DNA of 64,000 nucleotides from Dendrocalamus latiflorus (Eukaryota; Streptophyta; Magnoliopsida; Poales; Poaceae), in NCBI GenBank assembly GCA_017311315.1, contig CM029610.1, positions 7,304,387-7,368,386 of the forward strand, read 5' to 3'. The stretch's first letter is position 1; the number at the start of each line of letters is the position of its first letter. Below, piece by piece: positions 22,001-34,421 of the stretch. The notes below the pieces were generated by a model that searched no databases, was not told where the DNA came from, and saw nothing but the letters and a program-made list of their open reading frames with translations. Made by a program: the position numbers and the translations under genes.

Positions 22001-24448
22001 ACTGGATGGTGCGGGTAGAAGATGGCCGAATCAGGGAGGCTCACCAACTAGGTTTAGTTAGATAATTTAATTATATTTCCAGAAAGTCTGAGAACGCCCT
22101 ATTTAGACTTCTATACCAATAGATATGAATTTTTTAAGTTGACTATCCGTAGAGGGGGACAGGATGGCCGAAAGGATTTGGGGTTTTGAATCAAGCTAAA
22201 CATGTTGTGTTAGTTTGGGGTGTTTTTATTTAATCTAAAAACTCGCTACTGTTATCTTAGCAATCATTATAGTTATTATTCAGGAGGAGGACGGATCCCA
22301 GGGGCCGCACCTTCTGCTCATCCCCTGTTTTCTCGTGGTTAAGGCAAGTGTAATGATGGTTTAAACTTTATAGTGTGGATTGTTGATGATTGTTGGTTTG
22401 TAGATGTTTGATCTATATTATGAGTATATGTGATCTTGATTATGTTAATGATATGTTGATATTGTTTATGGTCGATTGCAATTGAAAGTGTTCAGGAGAA
22501 TTTCTGATGCATAGATGTTGTGAATGCAAGTTTTATTTGTTGAGACATTCATGTTTGTGCATCATGCTGATTTATTGAAGTCTTGGTCATGAGATGACCA
22601 AGCGCCGAGGTCCCCGTCATGTTGATGACATGACGGGCTAAAGGTCCCCATACTTGTGGAGTATGGGCAATTGGTCCATGCACACTCCGCATTACCGGTA
22701 AAATGCGAAAGAGAAGAGATAAAGTGATTTTTGATCATATTGCATAGCATGGTTTATTTATATGATTGATGGGTGAACTTGTGAAATGATGTTCACTTTT
22801 ATTCTTGTTACTACTTATTATATTTGATGAGTTGTTGAACTCACTCTTGTTGTTGTTGTTGTGGTTGATGTTTGTTTTAGGTATCTACATGAGATCGGCA
22901 TGCATGGGGATAAAGAAGGATTAGTTTTGTTGCACTTGCACGGTCTATTCACTATGGAAGAAAGAAAGAACATTAAACACTATTTGCTGAATAATTCCAG
23001 TGGTATTTGATTAATGTCTATCAGGTTCAAAATGTAATAAAAGATTAGAACTCTTTTACATTGATTCCGTTCTTTATCTAAGTAGTGTTGTTATGAGTGC
23101 GATGATGAACATAATCCAGTTTTGCTTATAAATGAATATATTGCTTACTGTTATTCATATCATTTGATTATGCTTGTTGGAACCTCTGATTTACTCAATA
23201 AACAAAGGAGGTTCTGCTGAAATTTTGTAAGATGAATATTAGTTTTTCCTTATTATGTTATTAGTTTGGTAGCATTCCAGGTCATTGGTTGGCTGGGGTG
23301 TTACAGGGGCGCGGCTCGGGTCTCCCGCCGCGACGGCGGCTCGGTGGTGTTCGGGCCCGGGGAAGAGGCGCACGGGCACGGCGGCGAGGCGAGGAAGCCG
23401 AAGGTGGCATCGGCCGGGCGCGAGGATGATCGGAGATGGCGCGGGCGCGTGGCGATTACGGGCGGCTGGCGCGAAAATGGGGGCCCAGGGAGAGGGGGAC
23501 GTGAGCGCGGGTCGTGCGGGAGATGAGAGGGAGGTGGGCGGCGCGTGTGGGAGAATGGGGAGGCCGGGAGGTGGAGGCGGCGTTTTCGGCGGTGGGTGCG
23601 GGAGGAAGGAGATGACCCGAGAAGAAGACGGGCCTGACAGTGGCCGAGCTATCAGTGGGAGAGGAAGGGGGAGGACGCGGGCAACCGGATGCGAATCGGA
23701 CGGCCGAGGGGATGAGTGGAAGGGGCGGTCGGATGGGGATCGAGCGGTAGAGGCAAAGGGAAGGAGGGACGGTGGGGATGAGGGGATGAAGATTGGACGG
23801 CTCAGAGGGGTGGAAGGGTGGACGGGCGGATGGGCCGGCTGGCGGGGTGGCGTGGCGCGAATCGGGCCTGGCCACATGTCAGCCCGAGGGGAGGGGAAGG
23901 CAGGGTTGGTGGACGGCAGGGAGGGTGGCGATGTGGGCTGATCCCGGCCGTCCACGTGGCGGCTGGAGGAGAGTGGAGGGGAAATTATTTTTAAAAAATT
24001 TGCTTTTGATTTTCAGAAAAGCCTGGGAAATAAATATAGCTCAGAAAAATATGAAATAACTTCCAAAATTTCCAGAAAAATTCAGAGAACCTCCTAGAGA
24101 CATTTTGGACTTATTAAAAATATTTCCAACTAATGTTGGTACTATATCTTTATACCCAAAATACTTTTTAATTTCAAAAATAGATTTTAAAACTCCAGAA
24201 ATCCCAAATAAAATCCAAATAATTAATTTGAATTAGAATTTTTATAGAAAATCAAAATATCATTTTATTTAATAATAATTTTAGGCTTTACTTAAAATAC
24301 TTTTCAAATCCAGCTTTTCAAAAACAGAAATTGAGGGCAAATCCAAATATAAAATTTTGGCAACAAAAATACTGATTTAATTTAAATTTTTATATTAATT
24401 TATTAATTTATTTATTTTTATAAAAACCTGGGCTGTTAGCATGTTACA
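19087..24448. mobile_element. Solo-LTR-like insert B in Copia pol, carrying nested insert C
   Basis: Starts TGTCGGAACCCGG, ends GCATGTTACA, and is flanked by perfect TTATT copies (19082-19086 and 24449-24453). It is 5362 bp long, about 3.15 kb without insert C. It has no recognisable retroelement proteins. The interior changes from AT-rich to very GC-rich around 20760-21098 and 23306-23990, giving spurious long open frames. Confidence 0.85.
21099..23305. mobile_element. Solo LTR C nested in insert B
   Basis: 2207 bp with inverted-type ends TGTAATATCCC and GGGTGTTACA and perfect 5-bp target copies GGGGC on both sides (21094-21098 and 23306-23310). No internal LTR pair or gag-pol was seen, so it is most simply a solo LTR. 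It contains a TTGTTGTTG run near 22847. Confidence 0.88.
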
Positions 24449-24453
24449 TTATT

Positions 24454-26780
24454 GCTTCTTTCTAAGTCTTTGGTTCTTCCTCTAAATCTGAAATTTTAGA
24501 GTAAACATGCTCCAAGAACAAATAATAATCATTTAGGTATTGGGGTACACTTCAATTTCTCTCATTTCTCCTAAATATGTTAGTGTTGGAAATTTAATTT
24601 ATGTTTTCTTCAGGAGCTGGGCCTCCTTCGGTGTGAGAATTAATACCAAATATATCCATCTGTGTTTCAGTAAAGTTGCCAATAATTTCAACCTCGCTCA
24701 ATTAGCACGGCGAGGTGTGTTTTAATCTAAAATTATTGCATCCCTACTTTCTACTAGTTTATCCTTTTCTAGATCATAAAACCTGTACCATTTTGATTCC
24801 AAAGAATAATCAATAAAAATTCTTCGCATACTTTTAGACTACAATTTTGTATGATTTTGATTTGGCACTCTAATTTGTGTATTACAACCCCAAACAGCTA
24901 GGTGATATAGTGAGGGTTTCCTTCCAATTCACAACTCATAAAGAGTGACTATTACAGCCTTTGATGATAAATGATTTAATAAATAAATAGCAATATGCAA
25001 AGCTTTTCCCTAAAAAGACATTGGAAGATCTAACTGTATCTATGAGTATTATATTCCTCCGCTCAGCAATACTATTTTATTGTGGAGTGTAAGGTATGTT
25101 TAATGATAAATAATTCCATTCTCTTTATAAAAATTATTTAATATTTTTGAAGTGTCTTTTCCTCCACAATCAGTTATTAAACTTTAATCTCTCTATTCAA
25201 TTGATTTTTTTACTTCAGTTTTAAATGTCTTAAACATATCAAATTCTTTCAGCTTATGATTAAGAAGATATGCATAACCAAATCTAGAATAATCAATAAT
25301 GAATGTGATAAAATAATCTTTTGACCTTTAGTGGGAGTGGACATCTCATCACAAATATCACAATAAATAATGGCAAGAGGCTCATTAGATCTTTCTGCTT
25401 TTGGAAAGGCGCATGAGTCATCTTACCCATTATACATGTCTTACAAATATCAACATTCTCTCACTTAAAGTACAGAATTTTAGAACTAATAAGCCTCTTA
25501 ATTTTATTTTTAGAAATACGACCAAGTCATAAATGTCATAAATAAAATTCTGAGCATGTATTCCTGTCATTAGTATTCCTCAGCATGAAGTTATTTTCAC
25601 CAACTAAACAATCAATATTGTCATCATTTGATAGTTCATCAAGAAAATAAAGACCTTTATGACATGTTCCAGTATGCACTGATTTTCCATTGAATAATAT
25701 TTTAACTCTTCCTTTTTCAAATAGTATATCATAACCAATAGATTCCAACTGAGCAACAGAGAATAAATTTCTTCTCACGGTACGTGAATATAAAGTGTCA
25801 TATAATAATAATTTTTCTCTATTGGAGAGTTTTAGAATATAATTTCCAATTACAAATACATCAGTTTTAACATTAGTGCCCATAAAGACATATATATTTC
25901 CCCTTCAAATTGTTCGCATAGAAAAAACCTCTATGATCTTTAGCAGCACTAGAAGCGATAACCCAATTATTTAAAAAAGTAGTAGTAAATAAGGATTCAG
26001 TGCATACAAAAATATTAGATATACAGTCAACTGGTTGATTATTTTTATTCTTTTGCTCATTTTGCTTCTTCTTTTCCTGCAGTCAGCTCTAAAATGTCCA
26101 TATTGACCATAGTTGTGATACTTAAAATTCTTGCACTTATCATTCATATTAACTAAGTTACAATTTTCACGATCAACCTGATCGCGTTTCTTGTTAAGGT
26201 TTTCTCTCAAATCATCTTTAGGCTTCCTCTTTTGCCAATTTCTTTCATTATTACATTTTCCTCATCAAGGTGTAACTCAAAATTGTGAGTAATTCCATCA
26301 TTTCTCTGACAGAGTTTTCAATCTTCTTCCATAAACACATGTACCTCGGAATGCGTATATTGAGTATCCTCTTAGAATGACAGAAAGTAATATTAAAATA
26401 TTCTCATGAATTTGGCAAATAGTTTAGAACAACCATGACTTACACTTCTTCAGAAAAAGGATAGCCTGCATTTATTAATTCCTCTGCTAAAACACATAGT
26501 TTATTGAGATGCTCACTAATTAAAGTGCTATCATACATCTTAGTAGAGAGAAAACGATTAACAAGATTAAGCACTTTAATAAGAGATATTTCACCAAAAT
26601 CTTGTTCGAGACTTCACATTATTTTTCACACATTCCGTTCAGCCTCATACTCAGTAGCTAAAGAATCAGTCATTGATCCCAACATAAAAATACGAGCCCT
26701 TTTTATTATCCTTAGTCCAATTTTTCAAATTCTTCTGCATAATTTTTCTTTTCCTCAACAATGACATTTTTTCTAGCTCT
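24454..26780 (-). pseudogene. Copia gag, protease and integrase relics
   Basis: The longest open piece (25883-25536) includes the Copia pre-integrase sequence RRNLFSVAQLESIGYDI. Near 26100-26200 lies a damaged CCHC knuckle (CKNFKYHNYGQYGHFRADC). Stops and frameshifts break the frame repeatedly. The integrase side is truncated by insert B at 24448. Confidence 0.85.
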
Positions 26781-27040
26781 TCAAATTTATTTTTTGTTTA
26801 TTATATAATCAATGTTTTTAGCAAAAATCAAAAATATGATTTTTCTTTTTCAAATCGTGAAATTTGAACCATTCATTTTTTAAGATCTAATCAGTTTAAA
26901 AAATATTATTAGTTGCGTGAATTTGTAGTGCTTCAGATCAAAAAAAAAATTTCTGTCTCTACCCGCTTGCGAGGGGAATGACAGCATGTGAGAGGAAACA
27001 ATCCGAGAGGCTAGAGAATCAATCAATTAAGCTCGCTTCT

Positions 27041-27591
27041 TCTATTGTTCTGTTTTTTTCGTCGTGCCATTCACAAAACATATGAGGTTAAAGGGTAGGA
27101 TCTATTTATAAACTCCACTTTCAGGTGTTACAAAGCGACTCACCTATTTTCGGTACATCGTGAGACTCTTGAACCACGTCACCAACTATGATCAGACATG
27201 TCAGTTTTATAAGTTTAAAATATATTAGTCTTTAGTATACATGTACGAGTCATGCGCCATGATCAGATTATTTATGAGATCAATTCCAATCTGATCATGT
27301 GGATCAATAGTTTGCAGAGTCGATCCTGTAAACTAAACCCAGCCATTCCTCTATGTGTTGCATCTGGGTTAAACATATACATGCATACTAAATTCTAGTA
27401 GACTCGATTCTAATAAATATGCCTACCATATTCCAGTACAACCGATCTTGACACTTCGAGTATTAATTCTTCAAGTTAAATTCCGCAACAAATTATTCTC
27501 TATCAAATACATCATTAATATGAACAATTCCACATTGTGTTAAGCAGATAATAGCCATAATAAATATTGAAAGCCATATAAAAAAATCCTA
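27041..27591 (-). repeat. Copia 5' LTR
   Basis: Partner of 13060-13610. On the minus strand it begins TAGGATTTTT where the other copy has TATTGGATTTTT. The canonical TG start has been lost in both. Confidence 0.85.
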
Positions 27592-28819
27592 GTGTTGGAG
27601 GAGGCAGGAACCTGGCGGAGGCGGGCGGAGGCGTTCGGTGGAGGCAGGCGCTCGGCGGAGGCAGGTGGAGGCGGTCGGCGGAGGTAACCCTAGTGTCGCC
27701 GCTCGCGCTGTCGGCCTGTCGCGCAGCCACGAATGGAAAGCAGGCGAGCCAGGCGGACGGCTGGAGTAACCCTAAACGCGTGCACGGCTGGATCGCACCG
27801 ACGGCTGGATCGTACACACTGAGAACGGACGGCTGGATCGCGCTGGGCTGTCTGGGCTTCATTATGGGCTGGCTGGTTATGGGTTGAAATCCCGGATATC
27901 CATTTTTGTATTATCCGGATTATCCGTATCCGTATTCGATGGATACTAGGCTTACTGTATTCGTATCCGTATCCGATAAAAAAATCTGTATCCGTATCCG
28001 ATCCGAGAACTATCTGAAAAAATTCGATTCGACACAATCCGTATCCGTCCGGATCCGGCAGAAAATATCCGATCCATTTTCACCCCTACCCTCGACCACC
28101 GCCAACGCCTCGCCGTTCCACCACCCCCACGGCATCCAGCGCCGCCCCAGCTCCTTCGCTGCCCACCACCGCCTGTCGCTAGTGGCACATTGCTACGTCA
28201 CGACACTGCCTTCACTCCCCGCCCGCCGCCATTCCAGCCTCGACCAACCTAACTCCTCCGCGATTTTCGCCGTGTCGCTTGCCGACGCCACCGCCCGCCG
28301 TCCTCCTCTGAACCTGCAGCAAGTTGTGCCACCACTTCTCCCTCTATACTTGCCTCCAGGGTCCCAATGAACCCCTCGCTAACCCTAACCACCACCCCTC
28401 ACGGCGCCCAGTTGCCTGAGAAGAACAAGTCATGGAGGCGGTAGCACGTTCTTAGCAACGTTCTTGCTAGTTGCTCTAGTGCAATTTACTAGTAAAGACA
28501 TACAGTGGTATAGACAGCTATTATCTATATTTTTATATGATCTATAGATAATATCAAAGATATCTTCTATAATAAGTTATTTGTAACTTGTCTATAATGA
28601 ATTATTTGTAAAATATAGATAACATTGATACAATGACATAAAAATTATCTATAGTTGACTATTTATAGACAACATTAGTACAGTGGTACGAAAGTCGTCT
28701 ACAGCAGCAAAATTCCTATATAACACCTCTTATAAACAGCTTATATCATTTTATTATACATGCAAAAAAATTTATTTGTTCCTTATGGATGGACAACACT
28801 TACTCATCGAAAAGGCTAC
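27592..28819. other. Unassigned spacer with GGCGGAGGC and ATCCGT repeats
   Basis: 27592-27690 is a GC-rich run of GGCGGAGGC-like units. 27880-28088 is rich in (A)TCCGTATCCG and has ends (GGGTTGAAATCCC and CATTTTCACCCCTA) like those of the hAT-type element at 57430-58032, so it may be a short relative, though no target duplication is visible. 28089-28440 is GC-rich and 28480-28720 has irregular repeats of ATCTATAGATAA type. No gene is supported. Confidence 0.45.
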
Positions 28820-29064
28820 TGTTGTAGGGGTGGCCCCCACCTAAGCCCAGCATGCCTGTTAGAAGGTTATAGGGCCCAGAGTGGGACATGTGCAATTACT
28901 TAAATACCCCTGACAAGGATGTACTGATGAAAGGGCATAATTGTAAAAGCATACCCCATGTAAATATATAAATAAAGGGAAGGCTATGGGAGAAGGGCAG
29001 GGCGATCTCTCTCTCCCAACTCTCCACTACCACATCTCTCTTTGTTTGGTCTGTAACCACAACA
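28820..29064 (+). repeat. 5' LTR of a second LTR retrotransposon
   Basis: 245 bp bounded by TGTTG and CAACA. Directly after it comes TTGGCGCCGTCCGTGGGGA, the usual primer-binding-site neighbourhood of this class of Gypsy-type elements, followed by a gag frame. A TATA-like TATATAAATAAA lies near 28965. No matching 3' LTR was found in the window. Confidence 0.8.
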
Positions 29065-29115
29065 GTTGGCGCCGTCCGTGGGGAGGACAGGAGCAAGCCT
29101 GAAGTTCGAAAAAGG

Positions 29116-32100
29116 ATGGCACCGAAAAAGGCTTCGTCGACGGCGGCGAAGGGAAAGAAGGCGGCCGGGACGGGGCGTCGCGTCGGTACCAAGGCTTCGG
29201 CATCGGCTGTCGCGGGCGCGGGTGACGACGCGGGCGCGGTTGTCGCGGACGTCGACGCTCGCGCTGCGACGACTGACCCCGCCATCGCCGCAACGACAAC
29301 CGATCCCGCCACCGCCGCGATGACAACCGACCCCGCCACCGCCGCGACGACGACCGACCCCGCCACCGTCGCGACAACGACCGCCCATGCCACCCTCGCC
29401 GCAACGCTCGCTGGCAGCGCGGACCGTGCAGTTGGAGGTAGCCACGGCGGAGCAACCGGCAGCTCGGGAGCTCGCGAGGCGATCGTCACCATGCCGACCC
29501 GTCCGCTAGGCGCTCCGGCGGCCCCAGCCGCACGTGCGGTGGAAAGTGCCCTGCTGGCGGCCCTCAACGCGTTCCAGCGGGAGCTAGGAGATCTTCGCGG
29601 GGCTGTCCGAGACATGCAAGAGGCTCGGAGCCAGCAGACCGCGCCAGTGGTTGCGCCAGAGCCCACGCCGGAAAGGGCAGACAGCCGCGACGCCCCCACA
29701 TCCAGTCGCGTGTCGATCCAGAGTCCCCGCTCTTGGCAGGACTACAGCAGGCGGCGTGGCCCGAAGACTTCAAATTCCCCAGTGTCATCGAGCCATACAA
29801 AGGCGATACGGACCCCCGCGAGTTCGTGCGCGTGTACGAAACCGCAATCGAGGCCGCGGGTGGAGACGACACCACAAAGGCGAAGGGACTCCCCCTCGCG
29901 TTGCAAGGAGTGGCGCTTTCCTGGTTTTTTTTACCATAGAGCCAAACTCCATCTACGCGTGGGAGCAGATCCGCGACCGCCTTCACAACAACTTTCAAGG
30001 GAACTATGTTGATGTTAGTGATATGCCCTAGAGGCAACATGGAGATGTTATATATCGCATACTATGTTTATGATGCATTACTTTGTTCCTTGTAATAGAC
30101 ATTATCATTATTGATCAATGAGTATGTGACTTATTCATGAGACTCTTAATGCTAAAATGTTGCTATTTCTAAATGATCCTTGATCATATATCATATGAGG
30201 AACAAATATGATTCAAAGATCAGCATATGTATTGATTGATGATCATGTCTCATGGATCATGGTATGGTGATACCAAATCAATAATATGGACATGTGTTAG
30301 TGAACATATGTTGGATAGACCCGCCATGAGACACTGCAGAGATTCCATGTGTCATCAATTGGTCTCAAGTAGTGTTTATGTAGAATCCTTAGACTTGAGA
30401 TCATCATGGATCCCAACATGCGTAGTAGCTTATTTTGGGACTACTAAACACTACTCCATAACTGGGTAGTCATAAAAGTAGTCTTTGGGTTTGCCATGAA
30501 ACATGTAGTGGGATGTGAATGATCAAGGTAGAATTTGTCCCTCCTTATGGGAGAGATATCTCTGGGCCCCTCGATGTAATGGATTATGAAAGTGCATGGC
30601 CATGCCAAGGTGATTGAGGAGTCAATCACAAGTTTATAATCCATCACGGAATCGAGAGAGTGATTGAGCTATTAAGAGGATGACACAGGTCTCGCCTTGA
30701 GCTTAATCTATATCATGAGGCAAAGGGATTCGTACATGAGAACATTACAGGTTCAGCCGATATGATCTTTACGTATACTTTGGGGTTAATATGTGTTACT
30801 AGAGGCCGCTATTAACGGGGTGACCGGAAAGGCGTTTCCGGGTCGCGACCAAGTATATGTGAACCTACAGGGTCGCACGCTTAACGGGTTAGAACGCTAA
30901 TTCGAATATGATTCGGATATGGACTCAATTCGGATAGAGATCCGAATAGACTCCTATTGGGCCTCGGTCCACAAGGCCCAAGTGAGGAGGTCTATATATA
31001 TATATGGAGGCGAGGGGCTGAGGGGGTGTGCTCCTGAAAACCCTAGCCGCCACCTCCCGAGCCAAACCCTAGCCGCTCACGAGTGCTAGTACACTCGCGA
31101 TCGGCGTTCCAGCCCCGGACGTGTGGATACTGGTGGAGGCGTTGCTCGTTGCGGCGTTGATCGGCATCAACAACCTACAGATTGGATCTGCTCGTGGTGT
31201 GGTCAATCGCGTGGAGGAGACGATCTGTTCGGGACGATCGACTACTTCCACTACTACCTCGACGCGCGTGGTTGGATCGGCTTCTCCAACTCTTCTTCCG
31301 CTGCGCTGCGCGTCTAGTGGTAACGATCCATGATCCCTCCTTAAGCATGATGTTCTTGGGTGCGCAGTACAAAGTTTTGTTTTCTGCACCCGTAGCCTAC
31401 GCATATTCCTTCAGTTGAGCGGGTTGATGCGGACCAGCTCTTCGCCATGAAGCAGAAACCTTCGGAGAAGCTCCGGGACTACTTCAAACGCTTCGCCAAG
31501 ATACGCTGCCAAGTCAAAGACGTTAACGAAACCACCGTTGTCAATGCAGCCATACCCGATGGCCGAATACAACGCGCGGAAGCCAATCAAAACAGTGGCG
31601 AAGCTCTTCGACAAAATGGAAGAATATGCCAGGGCGGAAGAGGACGCACGGTGAAAACAAGGTGACGACTCCGACACCAACCAAACCGGTGGTTCGGCGA
31701 AAGCCGAAGACCCACCGAACGACGGCTCTTCGAAGGGAAAGCGCAAGCAGGAGTCGTCGAAGGATGCGCCTGAACACAAGGACGCCCAGCACAAGGAACC
31801 GTCCGATAGGCCCAAGCGCGGCCAGCAGAAATCGCGGCGGGGTCGGTATGTCTTCGATATTGAGGGTGGCTCCGAAGAAAGCGTCCCCGCTAGTCGTGGC
31901 GGTCGGGGGCGCCGAGGCTGAGGACGTGGCCGTGGCCGGGGCCGCGATGATAGAGGCTGTGGTGGCTACGACGACCAGCACCATGGGCAGTGGTGCGAGG
32001 TCCACGGTCGGGGCACCCACGACACGCGTGCGTGCGTCTCTATCGCGGCGCTCCGCCAAAGCGTCGCCAGGGATAGGAACCTGGAGGCACGCCCGCCTGT

Positions 32101-32440
32101 GGTGGCCCACGTCCAGCACCCATACGAAACCCTCATGCAGATCCAGGCACAAGGGGCGCAGCCCCATGAGGGCCCTCTGCGGATTCAAGCTCACGTACAA
32201 CAGCCTCGGGAGGGCCTCCTGCAGTTGTAGGCCCCGGAGACAGCCCATCGCAGGGTTATCAATGTTATCTCCGGAGGCTCCTCGCTGGAGTTCGCCTCAG
32301 CACGGCAGCAGAAGGCCTACGCACGGAGGCTACACCACGTAGCGGCATACCCAGCACAGGCACCGTCGGACTGGGCACAGCACGAAGTCATGTTCACACT
32401 CGCCGATGCTCAAGGCGTGGAGTTTCCTCACCAGGACCCA
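29116..32440 (+). pseudogene. gag and protease-region relic of the second retrotransposon
   Basis: After an Ala-rich leader, the capsid region reads FPSVIEPYKGDTDPREFVRV (29790 on), SIYAWEQIRDRLHNNFQGNY, then, beyond an inserted solo LTR, DADQLFAMKQKP and EKLRDYFKRFAKIRCQVKD (31450 on). A CxxHx-type segment (WCEVHGRGTHDTRAC) lies near 32000 and a protease-side INVISGG near 32260. Frameshifts occur near 29715 and at a T-run near 29925, plus others. Integrase and reverse transcriptase are absent: the sequence stops at about 32440, where PHO1 sequence begins. Confidence 0.85.
30013..31413. mobile_element. Solo LTR inside gag
   Basis: 1401 bp starting TGTTAGTGATATGCCC and ending CATATTCCTTCA, with perfect 5-bp target copies GTTGA (30008-30012 and 31414-31418). 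Removing it rejoins the gag frame (GNYVERVDADQ). It holds no coding region. Confidence 0.9.
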
Positions 32441-33323
32441 ACTAGCAGCTACAAGACACAAGACTATGGCTACTGCACAAGAGTGAAACATTTTAGAGAC
32501 TTGGCTTATGCAGTATCCGTTCTGCCTTACTACTGGAGAGCCATGCAGGTATATACGATTGAACGTTACTTATGACATTACAATGTCCCTTCTTCAGACT
32601 TTCTGAAGGTAGTGATACCCTTTACTTTTCTTATGGCTCTCCTGACAGTGTGCAAGGAGATGGTTTGACGAAGGGGACATAAACCACATTGTCAACCATG
32701 GGAAGTAACTGCAGGAACAAAAGTGGCATATGAGAGTGATAACAGTGCCAGATGGCTGTCACTTGTCATCATTGTGTCAAGTGTCACCACTATCTACCAA
32801 CTGTACTGGGACTTTGTCAAGGATTGGGGTCTTCTGCAGTTCAACTCCAAGAACCCTTGGCTCCGTAGCAATCTGATACTTAAACAAAAATACATTTATT
32901 TCTTATACATGGTATGTTCTCTAAAATAGTTATGGTCTGCATCATAACTTTTTGATCAAAGATAAATTTCACCATACTTACAGAGAGTCAATTTTTTACA
33001 GGGTTTGAACCTTGTCTTGAGGCTTGCTTGGCTTCAGACTGTCATCAACCCTAACAGTGGAAGCCTGCATTCTAGAGTAACTTTGTTCTTTTTGGCAGCT
33101 CTTGAAGTGATTCGACGAGGCCATTGGAACTTCTACAGGTACATCTTTTGCCAATCAAGCTGAACGTGTGAATTTCACATTGTTATATAAACCTGAATTT
33201 ACACCAAAAGAACACTAAAAAAACTTATGTTTCAGGCTGGAGAACGAACACCTAAACAATGCCGGGAAGTTCAGAGCTGTGAAGGTTGTTCCACTTCCTT
33301 TTCATGAATTGGAAGAGGACTAA
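32440..33323 (+). pseudogene. PHO1: PHO1-like EXS-domain fragment (copy 2), joined to gag
   Basis: Four exons of the phosphate exporter EXS domain: 32440-32548 (YCTRVKHFRDLAYAV, LPYYWRAMQ), 32649-32911 (CARRWFDEGDINHIV, then IYQLYWDFVKDWG), 33002-33138 (LEVIRRGHWNFYR) and 33236-33323 (LENEHLNNAGKFR to HELEED and stop TAA). A short deletion after HGK at about 32706 shifts the frame and creates a stop, so it cannot make the normal domain. The first exon is in one open frame with retrotransposon sequence (VEFPHQDPTSSYKTQD). Upstream SPX exons are absent. Splice sites and the natural stop are still recognisable. Confidence 0.9.
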
Positions 33324-34421
33324 CAAAATAGGGCATCATTGCCGCTGGTTCTAGGGATTCAAAACTCCAAACAGTTCAGGTGTAACACCAACTAATGTTA
33401 GAAAGCATGCACTACACTGTTATAATTTGATTCATTTTGTTAGAAAGCATGCACTACACTATTATAATTTGATTCATTTTTTGGTGTCAGGAATAAAGGG
33501 CATTTCACATGTTCGGTTTGGAGAAGTTATATGCAAATAACAAACACTATATAGATAGAATACAGGAGTTTCAAATTAGTTTTCCAAGTAAGAATCCATA
33601 CTGATCTCGTGTAAACTGAAGTAAATTCACATCATGAGAAAATCCAAGCGATCCAAATATAGCTGCTCTACAATTGTTCTTTTGGCCATTCCATCCATTG
33701 TGTAATTTGGTTTGTCTGGCAAATGTAATTATATCTACTTAATGAAAGTTCCATCATGCATAAATTACCTCAAAAGAGGTTAATCAAGGATCACTATCTG
33801 ATTTACAAAATTTGCAAATGATTTATCAGTTACTTACAAGTTACAACAGAATTTCACACATCACCCCAGTACTATCATATATTCAGCAATCAAGTTCCAA
33901 TACTTCAAATTGAGAATGGCAAGAACGTACGAAATACTGGCATAAAGTCATACTGATGTTGCACATTGACCTAACTTTAAGCACTGAGTATCATTTACCC
34001 CATATCTCTTCAAATAATACCACAGTGCAAATTAATTTAGGAACCGAAAGCATATGCAAGAAGAGCTTAACTACGCTCGTACTGACCTCACATCGCATGT
34101 GAAAGCAGAAGGTACTGAAGCCTTGACATCACATTCGCTTGCACTGATGAAGATACATCTCTATAATTTCAATATCATCAAAAACTCAGTTCACAATACA
34201 CAGGAAAGTATGACTATATTGTACACAGTTGTAAGTATTGTGTGCAGTTTACAACAGTGTCAGCACCATAGAATTTCTCATCTTCAAGCAAGAGACACAT
34301 TGCAACCATCTCCTGTGCCCTAGAAAGGATAATAACCTGATCCTTTGCACCAAGGCATTGTCCAAGTAGAAATCTGGCATAGGCCAGTTCTCTTTGAGGC
34401 ATGACAACACACAGTCTACAT
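32831..34421 (+). repeat. Segment duplicated at 6584-8175
   Basis: Nearly identical partner of 6584-8175. This copy extends further left into more PHO1 exons, so it is closer to the source arrangement. At its right end it continues into a different sequence (AACGCTTGCTC). Confidence 0.93.

Larger units (their letters stand above)
13060..27591 (-). mobile_element. Ty1/Copia LTR retrotransposon, disrupted by nested insertions
   Basis: Two diverged LTRs of about 551 bp (13060-13610 and 27041-27591) flank a minus-strand Copia coding region. After removing the inserts at 14516-18496 and 19087-24448 the element is about 5.2 kb, normal for Copia. Order on the minus strand: gag with a zinc-knuckle relic near 26100, protease/integrase region 25900-24454, reverse transcriptase 19086-18502 continuing at 14515, RNase H to about 13640. 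Frames contain stops and shifts. No clear target duplication was found outside the LTRs, and the LTRs differ clearly, so this is an old insertion. Confidence 0.9.

Noticed and set aside
23239..23955. Open frames of over 200 codons on both strands
   Set aside because: Very GC-rich part of insert B with no domain and open frames on opposite strands; typical of LTR DNA.
28896..29699. 267-codon minus-strand frame over the gag region
   Set aside because: It is the reverse-strand shadow of the Ala-rich gag leader.
31541..32248. 235-codon minus-strand frame
   Set aside because: Antisense to the gag relic whose motifs are visible on the plus strand.
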